Assembly (NCBI GenBank): GCA_003153335.1
Contig: PLYG01000396.1
Span: forward strand, 1-8,847
Direction of reading: 5' to 3'
Length of the DNA: 8,847 nucleotides
Origin: Betaproteobacteria bacterium
Lineage (GTDB): Bacteria; Pseudomonadota; Gammaproteobacteria; Burkholderiales; Casimicrobiaceae
The notes under the pieces were generated by a model. That model was not told where the DNA came from. It saw nothing but the letters and a program-made list of their open reading frames with translations, and did no database searches. Positions 1 through 5,972 of the stretch are shown here, piece after piece (the stretch's first letter is position 1; every line of letters starts with the position of its first letter). The position numbers were made by a program, and so were the translations under genes.

Positions 1-1
1 T

Positions 2-685
2 GCCGTCGGCGACGAATCGTTCCAGAAAAAGTGCATAGCCTGGCAGGAGGAATACCTCAAGAACGGCGGAACGCTGCTGCTGTGTTCGCACAGCATGTAC
101 CACGTCCAGAAGCTGTGCAAGGATGCGCTCTGGATGCATCACGGCGCAATGCATCGCTACGGGCCTGCCGCCGACGTAACGACCGAATATCTCGTCTACC
201 ACGAGGAAAAGTCGACGCTGGACCGTAAGCGTCACGCGCAGCATGCTGTCTTCGACGGCGGCGTCTATGCGGTCACCGGACTCCAACTCTCCAGCGATTC
301 CATGTCGACCAGTAGCGGCCTGCATCGCCAGAAGCTTGGGGACCCGCTCACCGTCAGCGGCGAACTCCATTCGCCGGACGGCCGCGCGCCCGGGGTGTCG
401 ATCGGGATCGTGCGCATCGATGGCACGCCCGTCTACGGCTTAGTGAGCGAAGCGGACCGCTACACGCCGGCGCGCATCGACGCGCATCACTTTGCGTTCA
501 AACTCCGCTTTCCCAAGCTGCCTCTGTTACCCGGAAAATACACGGTCCGGGCGCATGCACTGGACCCCGAAGGGATGCGCCTGTTCGATACGGTAGAGCG
601 GGATCTGTTTGTCGAGGGCGCCACCCGCGAACTCGGCTTGTGCAGGCTGGATCACCGGTGGGGTGACGCGGACGCGGGAGGCTGA
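2..685 (+). CDS. wzt: Wzt, ATPase of polysaccharide ABC exporter (3' part, with C-terminal glycan-binding domain)
   Basis: The gene enters from the left edge, and 227 C-terminal residues are visible. The visible part opens at the D-loop region (AVGDESFQKKC), just after where Walker B would lie, followed by the H-loop (LLLCSHSMYHV, switch His at visible residue 30) of an ABC nucleotide-binding domain. The form VGD-x-x-FQKKC is typical of O-antigen/teichoic-acid exporter ATPases (Wzt/TagH). After a linker, visible residues about 80-220 form a beta-rich domain (GVYAVTGLQL..., GTPVYGLVSEADRY, LPGKYTVRAHALD, ending near LDHRWGD). This resembles the Wzt C-terminal domain that binds the finished O-antigen terminus in E. 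coli O8/O9a-type systems. It would power transport at the inner membrane with a Wzm permease, presumably upstream of the window. It stops at TGA 683-685, 3 nt before the next start. Assignment to the Wzt family is firm; substrate is unknown. Confidence 0.88.
   Translation, partial: AVGDESFQKKCIAWQEEYLKNGGTLLLCSHSMYHVQKLCKDALWMHHGAMHRYGPAADVTTEYLVYHEEKSTLDRKRHAQHAVFDGGVYAVTGLQLSSDSMSTSSGLHRQKLGDPLTVSGELHSPDGRAPGVSIGIVRIDGTPVYGLVSEADRYTPARIDAHHFAFKLRFPKLPLLPGKYTVRAHALDPEGMRLFDTVERDLFVEGATRELGLCRLDHRWGDADAGG
676..681 (+). promoter_or_regulatory. Shine-Dalgarno sequence of the acyltransferase gene
   Basis: GGGAGG lies 7 nt before the GTG at 689, inside the last codons of wzt. It supports GTG 689 over the in-frame ATG at 710, which has only AAGG touching it. 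Confidence 0.55.
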
Positions 686-688
686 GGA

Positions 689-1609
689 GTGGCCCCGACC
701 TCCTCAAGGATGCGGACCCTGCGCGAAACCGTCCTTCTGCCCGCATTGGCCGCCGCGCTCCCCTGGGCCTGGGGGTTTGGCTTGCTCAGGAAATTCGCCG
801 CCAGCGATGACTTGTATCCGGAATTAACGGAAACCGCCTGCAACGGCGCGATGATGGTGTCCCCGATCAGCGATATCCGCGAATGGAAACAGCGCTACCG
901 ATTGATTCGTCTGGTCGATCATTGCGACATGTTTCTCGTGCGGACGCGAACCTGGAGATGGTTTCGCAAGCACGTCAATGTCGATGGCGCGTGGCCGAAG
1001 AGCGGCCCCTTCATCGCGATGACCTTTCACTGGGGCGCGGGGCTATGGTCCCTCGCCGATATGCATTCGGCCGGGCTCTCAGCCCGTTTCCTTTCGGCGC
1101 GCCTCGATAAGTCGCAGTTTCACGGGGACTGGGTCGCGCACACTTATGCCCGCTGCCGCAACCGGACTGTCGAATCTGCGGGCGGCGCGCCGGTCATCTA
1201 CATCGGCGGCGCAACCCAGGCCATCCGTCTCGCCCTGGCCGAAGGCCACGTGGTGGTGGCGCTGTACGACATTCCGGCTAGCCAGACCCACGCGACGCTA
1301 CTGACCAAGGTGTGCGATCGCCTCGTCGAATTGCCCGCTGGCCTCGCCAACCTGGCCGTCGCCTCCGGTGTTCCCATCGTTCCCTTCGCCATGGGCCTGG
1401 ACTATCAGTCGGGCCGCCGCCGGCTCAAAATCGAAGACTCGTTCCTCCCGGCCAGTGCGCAAGACTTCGCTGATCGCCTCGCGGCATCGCTCACGCGCCT
1501 GATCCGCCAGGACACTTCCGCATGGCATTTCAGCGGCTATGCTCCAGAGTTTTTCGCAGCCGACACCGCGGCGTCGGCAGCCGCGCTGAACAGTACCAGC
1601 AGCGCCTGA
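689..1609 (+). CDS. LpxL/HtrB-family (lysophospholipid-type) acyltransferase, divergent
   Basis: 306 residues with a GTG start chosen because of the GGGAGG at 676-681. The N-terminus has a hydrophobic segment (about residues 12-33, LLPALAAALPWAWGFGLL), as in membrane-associated LpxL/HtrB enzymes that move acyl chains onto lipid A precursors. The family's His block is present at about residues 108-120 (FIAMTFHWGAGLW, His114), but the usual H-x4-D/E reads H-WGAG-L, so the acidic partner is missing at its normal place. Later blocks fit the family: GHVVVALYDIP (about 189-199) and LPAGLANLAVASGVPIVPF, like the LpxL segment around its downstream Asp and the substrate-facing helix. Length matches the usual near 300 residues. 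It lies 3 nt after wzt and was probably co-transcribed with it. Its acceptor is unknown: lipid A, the glycan or its carrier lipid are all possible. The fold assignment is fairly secure, activity is inferred. Confidence 0.72.
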   Translation: MAPTSSRMRTLRETVLLPALAAALPWAWGFGLLRKFAASDDLYPELTETACNGAMMVSPISDIREWKQRYRLIRLVDHCDMFLVRTRTWRWFRKHVNVDGAWPKSGPFIAMTFHWGAGLWSLADMHSAGLSARFLSARLDKSQFHGDWVAHTYARCRNRTVESAGGAPVIYIGGATQAIRLALAEGHVVVALYDIPASQTHATLLTKVCDRLVELPAGLANLAVASGVPIVPFAMGLDYQSGRRRLKIEDSFLPASAQDFADRLAASLTRLIRQDTSAWHFSGYAPEFFAADTAASAAALNSTSSA

Positions 1610-1677
1610 AAGCATTGCCCACGTGCCTCGCGCAGAGGCCTTCGCGCACGGGCCGCCACCGGCACCCGCTGTTAAGC

Positions 1678-1683
1678 TAAAAT
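1678..1683 (+). promoter_or_regulatory. Possible -10 promoter element upstream of the methyltransferase gene
   Basis: TAAAAT matches the TATAAT consensus at 5 of 6 bases and stands out as A/T-rich in a GC-rich surrounding (TTAAGCTAAAATTC, 1672-1685). It lies in the only real intergenic gap. A start of transcription near 1690 would give a leader of about 37 nt before ATG 1727. No good -35 box is visible 16-18 nt upstream (GCCACC region), so this is tentative. Confidence 0.3.
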
Positions 1684-1726
1684 TCGGGTCGTGCCTACCG
1701 CAGTGCAAAACAGCTCCAACAAACCA

Positions 1727-3496
1727 ATGCCCACTCCCGACGACTTTACTGGCGAGCGTTTCCTGCCGGAATGCACCGGTGAGATCTGGGCAGAGCATTG
1801 GCATCGCTACATCTTTGCCGCGCGGCATGTCGCCGGCAAAGATGTGCTCGACGCTGCTTGCGGCGAGGGCTACGGCGCGGCGTTGCTTGCGCGGAATGCA
1901 AAAAGCGTCACCGGTCTCGATGTCGATGCGCCCACCATTGCCGCCGCTCGCGCGAAGTACCTGGCGCGTGGCCTGCGCTTTGAATCCGGCAGCATCGCCG
2001 CAATGCCGTTTGCCGATGCGAGTTTCGATTGCGCGGTTTCGTTCGAGACGCTCGAGCATCTTGCAGAACAACAAGCGATGCTGGCGGAACTGCGGCGCGT
2101 GCTGCGGCCGGACGGCGTATTGATCATTTCCACGCCGGACAAGGTCGAGTATTCGGAAAGGCGTGATTTTCATAACGAGTTCCACGTCCACGAATTGTAC
2201 GAGGACGAATTCCGTGCGTTGCTTGGCCGAAATTTCGGCGCCCAGCGCTGGTACGGACAGAGGCTGGTATTCAATTCCGCGTTGTGGCCGTTGCCCGCCG
2301 CCACCGGCGATGCGATGAACGCGGAATGGATTGCGGTGGAAGCCTCGGATCGGAAGATGCCGCCACCGATGTACTTCGTGGCCCTTGCCGCTGCCGACGA
2401 GTCACTGCTGCCAATCGCCGCTGGGGTAACGTTGCTGGCAGATCCGGTCGACGCCATGTACCGCGAATACACGTTGACGGTTGCGCGTGCGATGAGGCTC
2501 GAACGCCTGGTGGACGAACGCGATCGCCAGTTGTCTTTGCACGATAGCCGGATGCAACACCTCGAGACCCTGATCGCCGAACGCGAAGCGATCATCGCCG
2601 AACGCGATCGGCAACTCTCCGCGTCGGCAGCCCGGGCCGGCATCATGGAAAAGCTGATCGCAAAGCGCGAGCGCCTGATCGTCGAGAGAGATAGTCAGAT
2701 CGAGGCTGCCAACCGGTTGCTGGCGGAACGGGAACGTCTGATCGTGGAACGGGAACGGCTGATTGCCGAGCGGGACGCACAGCTCGCCGCCCTGAATGCG
2801 CGCATCGGTACCGCCGAAGCGCGCATCGGTGCGCGCGAGCGCCTCATTGTCGAACGGGACGCACAGCTCGCCGCCCTGAATGCGCGCGTCGATACTGCCG
2901 AAGAGCGCATCGGTGCGCGCGAGCACCTCATTGTCGAACGCGATGGACAACTGGCCGCCGCGAATGATCGGCTGGCATCATTGGAACGGCTGGTTGTCGA
3001 TCGTGAACGGATCATTGTCGAGCGCGACGGGCAACTGGCCGGCGTGAACGCAAGACTGGCCACTGCAGAGGGGCTGATCGCGGAGCGTGAACGGATCATT
3101 GTCGAGCGCGACGGGCAACTGGCCGGCGTGAACGCAAGACTGGCCACTGCAGAGGGGCTGATCGCGGAGCGCGAACGGATCATTGTCGAGCGCGATGGGC
3201 AACTCGCCGCGTTGAACGCCCGCATCGCAGCCGCCGAGGTGCGGATGGCCGAGCTGGCCGGGCGCATTGCCGCGCTCGACCGGGAAGTGGCGCAACGCGA
3301 TCAACAGCTCGTCCAGCGCGATCAACAGCTGTCCCAGCGCGCCGAACACATCGAAGTACTGAAGAAGACAAACCAGGACCTGCGCGACGAAGTCGCCAGG
3401 CGCGCCGGGTGGCGGTGGTGGCTGGCCCTGCCGTTGCTCAGGATCAGGCGGATGTCGTCCCGGACGGCAGATGCGTCCCACCAGGACGGACCATGA
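1727..3496 (+). CDS. Methyltransferase-coiled-coil fusion, candidate WbdD-like chain terminator and length ruler
   Basis: 589 residues from ATG 1727. An in-frame GTG at 1691 would add 12 residues, but it coincides with the predicted transcription start; neither start has a good Shine-Dalgarno. Residues about 10-230 are a class I SAM-dependent methyltransferase: motif I LDAACGEGYG (41-50), acidic loop GLDVD (63-67), then FDCAVSFETLEHL (Asp101) and LRPDGVLIISTPDK (Methyltransf_11 type). From about 245 to 559 the chain is one long coiled coil. Residues 259-510 are nine consecutive 28-residue repeats of the form ERLIVERDxQLAALNAR..., followed by heptads QRDQQLV/QRDQQLS. The C-terminus (AGWRWWLALPLLRIRR, from about 560) is Trp/Arg-rich and could bind the membrane. 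This order matches WbdD-like terminators, which cap the O-polysaccharide and use a coiled coil as ruler, but no kinase domain is visible. The stop overlaps the next start. Methyltransferase and coil are certain; the terminator role is inferred from architecture and the adjacent wzt. Confidence 0.85.
   Translation: MPTPDDFTGERFLPECTGEIWAEHWHRYIFAARHVAGKDVLDAACGEGYGAALLARNAKSVTGLDVDAPTIAAARAKYLARGLRFESGSIAAMPFADASFDCAVSFETLEHLAEQQAMLAELRRVLRPDGVLIISTPDKVEYSERRDFHNEFHVHELYEDEFRALLGRNFGAQRWYGQRLVFNSALWPLPAATGDAMNAEWIAVEASDRKMPPPMYFVALAAADESLLPIAAGVTLLADPVDAMYREYTLTVARAMRLERLVDERDRQLSLHDSRMQHLETLIAEREAIIAERDRQLSASAARAGIMEKLIAKRERLIVERDSQIEAANRLLAERERLIVERERLIAERDAQLAALNARIGTAEARIGARERLIVERDAQLAALNARVDTAEERIGAREHLIVERDGQLAAANDRLASLERLVVDRERIIVERDGQLAGVNARLATAEGLIAERERIIVERDGQLAGVNARLATAEGLIAERERIIVERDGQLAALNARIAAAEVRMAELAGRIAALDREVAQRDQQLVQRDQQLSQRAEHIEVLKKTNQDLRDEVARRAGWRWWLALPLLRIRRMSSRTADASHQDGP
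2501..3256 (+). repeat. Nine tandem 84-bp (28-residue) coding repeats forming the coiled coil
   Basis: Units begin at 2501, 2585, 2669, 2753, 2837, 2921, 3005, 3089 and 3173, with no insertion or deletion between them. Each encodes 28 residues starting E-[RHA]-[LI]-[IV]-x-E-R-D. Positions 4, 11, 18 and 25 of every unit are hydrophobic or Ala, so each unit is exactly four heptads. Outer units (1-3) are diverged, units 4 and 5 are close to each other, and units 7 and 8 encode identical protein. The heptad phase continues after unit 9 to about position 3400, with one Asn interruption. Confidence 0.93.
3002..3171 (+). repeat. Perfect 86-bp direct repeat, offset 84 bp
   Basis: Bases 3002-3087 are identical to 3086-3171. 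The match breaks at 3088 (T) versus 3172 (C), and at 3001 (T) versus 3085 (G). This covers units 7 and 8 of the coiled-coil array and indicates a recent duplication or homogenisation. Confidence 0.9.
3293..3334 (+). repeat. Two 21-bp single-heptad repeats (QRDQQLV, QRDQQLS)
   Basis: GATCAACAGCT recurs at 3299 and 3320, a 21-bp period encoding one heptad each. They lie in phase with the larger 28-residue array and extend the same coiled coil. Confidence 0.75.
3483..3486 (+). promoter_or_regulatory. Shine-Dalgarno sequence of the GT2-GT4 gene
   Basis: AGGA lies 6 nt before ATG 3493. Together with the ATGA stop/start overlap it fixes the start of the glycosyltransferase at 3493 and not at an in-frame upstream ATG (3409). 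Confidence 0.6.
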
Positions 3497-5745
3497 GTAT
3501 CGATGTCATTATCCCGATCTACAACGCCCACGACGATCTGGTGCGATGCATCGACAGTGTCCTGCGCTGCACGACCGGCGATTACCGGCTGTTGCTGATC
3601 AACGATGCTTCGCCCGATGACAGAATCGCGCCGCTGCTCGACAAGCTGGAAGCGCAGCATCCCCGCATCCGCGTAGTGACCAACCTCCGCAATCTCGGCT
3701 TTATCGGGACCGTGAACCGGGGCTTCGGCGAGACGGCCGGCGACGTGGTGCTGCTCAACTCGGACACGATCGTCACCCACGCGTGGCTGTCGAAAATGCT
3801 GACATGCGCTGCAAGCGATCCGCGAATCGCCACCATCACGCCGTTTTCGAACAATGCCGAAATCTGCTCGTATCCGGAAATGTGCGGCAATCATCCATGG
3901 GCGATCGGCGATGATCCGGAGCTTCCCAATCGCGCGCTCGAGCAGGCATCGCGCCGCGACTATCCGGACCTGCTCACAGCGGTCGGCTTTTGCATGTATA
4001 TACGCCGCGCCGCCCTCGAGGTGGTGGGCCGATTCGACGAGCGCTACGGCCTGGGCTACGGCGAGGAAAACGATTTCTGCCGCAAGCTGGTGACAGCGGG
4101 CTTTCGCAATGTGTTGCTCGACGACACCTTTGTCGCGCATGTGGGCAACCAGTCGTTCGACGCCAAGAAGGCAGCCCTGGTCGAGGCGAACGCCCGGCTG
4201 CTGATTTCGCGCTTTCCGGACTATCCGACGCTGGTGCAGAATTTCATCGCCGCGGACCCCCCCAGACTCACGCGCCTGTTCGCGCGCAGCGTCGAGCGCG
4301 TCCTGCGTGCGCCGGAACGGCCCGGCGTGCTGCACGTACTGCATGGAAGGGGTGGCGGCACCGAACACCACGTACACGACCTGGTAGAGGCGATTCCGGG
4401 CCATCGCCACTATGTGCTGGTCGCATTGGGCGATCGCTGGGAAGTCGAAGACCTGCCCGATGCCGCAGGTGGCTCCCCGATTTCCTACTGCTTTGAGCGG
4501 AAGACCGATGAGCTCTGGGCGTCGTTTCTCGGCGAGGTCGTCGACCTGTTCGCCGTGCAGTTCATCCATGTGCACCATCTGTCTGGCTCCAGGATCGGCC
4601 TGCTGACGGCGCTGGCCAATGCGGGCGTGCCGTACGGGGTCACCGTGCACGATTTTCATCTGGCCTGCCCCACCATTACGCTGATGAATGGGCGCGACCG
4701 GTTCTGCGGCGGCGAGACCGACCCTGAAGCTTGCCGCCGCTGCCTCGCCGAGCAGCCCGGGTTGCGCGACATCGATCCGGGGGAATGGCGGCGCGATCAC
4801 GCAGCATTCCTTGCTGCCGCGCGGTTTGTGGTCGCGCCATCGCAATCGGCCGCGGATCTGCTAGCCCGCTACTATCCTCCGCATGCCGTATACGTCGTGC
4901 CGCATGACAAGCCGAATGTCGCGGTTCGTCCCGTAGCAATAGAACCGAAATTTTCGTTGCCTGACGATGGCGTGCCTACTGTCGGCGTATTGGGCGCGAT
5001 CGGCCCGGTCAAAGGCGCCCGCCGGCTCGAACGGCTGGTGGCGCTGACCCGCCAGACGCGCCTGCCGCTGCGCTGGGTGCTGATTGGATACCTGGACCGG
5101 CAGTATTTGCCAATCCAGGATGAGGATGCGGTATTCACGGTGCACGGGCTCTATCGGCCGGCGGAAATTCCGGCGTTGCTCGACCATTACCGGGTGCGCT
5201 TGACCGTGTTTCCCTCGGCCGGTCCCGAGACCTTCAGCTATACGCTGACCGAGGCGTTTGCCGCGGGCCGCCCGGCGCTGGTGCCGCCGATAGGCGCGTT
5301 GGGCGAACGCGTGCGGGCCAGCGGGGGCGGCTGGTTGATGGACGACTGGCAGGGCGACCAGGCGATTCTGGACCAGCTCTCGCAGCTCCTTTCGAGCGCG
5401 GAGGCCGGGAATCTTGCGCGCGCCGCTTCGAGCGCAGCGAGCGCCGCAATTTCCGGCGCCGGTAGCATGGGCCGGCTCACTGCGGCAGTCTATGCCGAGG
5501 TGAGGGCCCCGCTCAAGGCCGCGCCCAGGATTGCCGACAAGCAACGTGTTTATGCCGCGCTCGAAGAGGCGCAGCGCGGCCGCCACCTGGTCGAAGCGGT
5601 GGCACGGGCCGAACACGCCTGGCTGATTCACCTTGCGCACGTTGCAGTGAAATTCCGCTACACGCGGCCCGGACGCTGGGTCGCGCGCGCACTCCCGCCA
5701 AGCTGGCAGCGCCGGCTCAAGGCGCGGCTTCTGGCCTCGAGCTAG
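3493..5745 (+). CDS. Two-domain glycosyltransferase (GT2-GT4 fusion)
   Basis: 750 residues. The start ATG 3493 overlaps the methyltransferase stop (ATGA), has AGGA 6 nt upstream and gives the classic GT2 opening SIDVIIPIYNAHDD. Residues about 1-265 are a GT-A fold GT2 domain: INDASPD, NLGFIGTVNRG, the DxD-equivalent LLNSDT (Asn89-Asp91) and GYGEENDFC with the likely catalytic acid. Residues about 279-665 are a GT-B fold GT4 domain: HGRGGGTEHHVHDL, HVHHLSG, PHDKPN, and E-x7-E in PETFSYTLTEA (Glu579, Glu587), the usual nucleotide-sugar/catalytic signature. Cys392, 405, 414 and 417 form a C-x12-C-x8-C-x2-C cluster within the GT4 half, seen in some GT4 enzymes and possibly structural. The basic helical tail (about 670-750) may contact the membrane. 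It probably adds two sugars, or two linkages, to the exported glycan in the cytoplasm. Sugar specificity cannot be read from sequence. Confidence 0.9.
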   Translation: MSIDVIIPIYNAHDDLVRCIDSVLRCTTGDYRLLLINDASPDDRIAPLLDKLEAQHPRIRVVTNLRNLGFIGTVNRGFGETAGDVVLLNSDTIVTHAWLSKMLTCAASDPRIATITPFSNNAEICSYPEMCGNHPWAIGDDPELPNRALEQASRRDYPDLLTAVGFCMYIRRAALEVVGRFDERYGLGYGEENDFCRKLVTAGFRNVLLDDTFVAHVGNQSFDAKKAALVEANARLLISRFPDYPTLVQNFIAADPPRLTRLFARSVERVLRAPERPGVLHVLHGRGGGTEHHVHDLVEAIPGHRHYVLVALGDRWEVEDLPDAAGGSPISYCFERKTDELWASFLGEVVDLFAVQFIHVHHLSGSRIGLLTALANAGVPYGVTVHDFHLACPTITLMNGRDRFCGGETDPEACRRCLAEQPGLRDIDPGEWRRDHAAFLAAARFVVAPSQSAADLLARYYPPHAVYVVPHDKPNVAVRPVAIEPKFSLPDDGVPTVGVLGAIGPVKGARRLERLVALTRQTRLPLRWVLIGYLDRQYLPIQDEDAVFTVHGLYRPAEIPALLDHYRVRLTVFPSAGPETFSYTLTEAFAAGRPALVPPIGALGERVRASGGGWLMDDWQGDQAILDQLSQLLSSAEAGNLARAASSAASAAISGAGSMGRLTAAVYAEVRAPLKAAPRIADKQRVYAALEEAQRGRHLVEAVARAEHAWLIHLAHVAVKFRYTRPGRWVARALPPSWQRRLKARLLASS

Positions 5746-5750
5746 GAGTC

Positions 5751-5960
5751 ATGTCGCAGGATCTGGTCAGCGAGTTGCGCAGGGTGGTGCAGCGGGTGAG
5801 CGGTAGTCTCGACGCGTCGCCCGCGGAAACTACCCGCGATTTCTGGAAACTCGCCAGGCAGCTTCGCGCAGCATTGCCGCCATTGCTGTTGCCCCACCGT
5901 TCCGGCTCGGGCAAGGGACGCCTTGGCTATCTCGCGGCCGGGCCGGCGCACATGGCCTAA
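5751..5960 (+). pseudogene. N-terminal fragment of the interrupted OGT-like gene
   Basis: ATG 5751 follows the glycosyltransferase stop by 5 nt, with AGGAG at 5744-5748 (unusually close, 2 nt). It encodes 69 residues: a helical stretch (VSELRRVVQRV, RDFWKLARQLRAALPPLLLPHR), then GRLGYLAAGPAHMA, before TAA 5958-5960. The RLGYL segment matches the start of an OGT/SPINDLY catalytic half (compare RIGYLSGDLREHVMG in the downstream part), and the same frame continues the domain directly after the stop with NLAALSREHG...VWLYPLG. I therefore read this as the 5' end of the 5973-8444 gene cut off by a nonsense codon. A genuine small protein is less likely. Confidence 0.6.
5958..5960 (+). other. In-frame TAA interrupting the OGT-like gene
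   Basis: TAA lies at codon 70 of the frame that runs from 5751 to 8444, with domain homology on both sides. One base change from CAA, AAA or GAA would produce it. It could be a real mutation, a sequencing error, or a stop read through or bypassed. Confidence 0.65.
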
Positions 5961-5972
5961 AACCTGGCGGCG

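Noticed and set aside
31..228. Small + frame overlapping wzt
   Set aside because: It is out of frame with the clear Wzt sequence and has no domain or ribosome site.
1622..1650. CGTGC...GCACG inverted repeat as a terminator
   Set aside because: The stem is only 5 bp with a large loop and no T-run follows.
1298..2191. Minus-strand open frame of 297 codons
   Set aside because: It crosses two well-supported + genes and the promoter gap, and has no domain signal.
2501..3256. CRISPR-like array
   Set aside because: The periodicity is contiguous 84-bp units without spacers, in frame, encoding heptads.
2695..3267. Minus-strand Ser/Arg-rich repetitive frame
   Set aside because: It is the complement of the 84-bp coiled-coil repeats, so its repetition is inherited from the + strand gene.
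3409..3492. Upstream start for the GT2-GT4 gene adding 28 residues
   Set aside because: It would overlap the methyltransferase by 88 bp, the added residues do not match GT2 proteins, and ATG 3493 has AGGA at proper spacing.
3322..4845. Minus-strand open frame of 507 codons
   Set aside because: It lies antisense to the methyltransferase end and the GT2-GT4 gene, shows no recognisable domain and arises from GC-rich codon bias.
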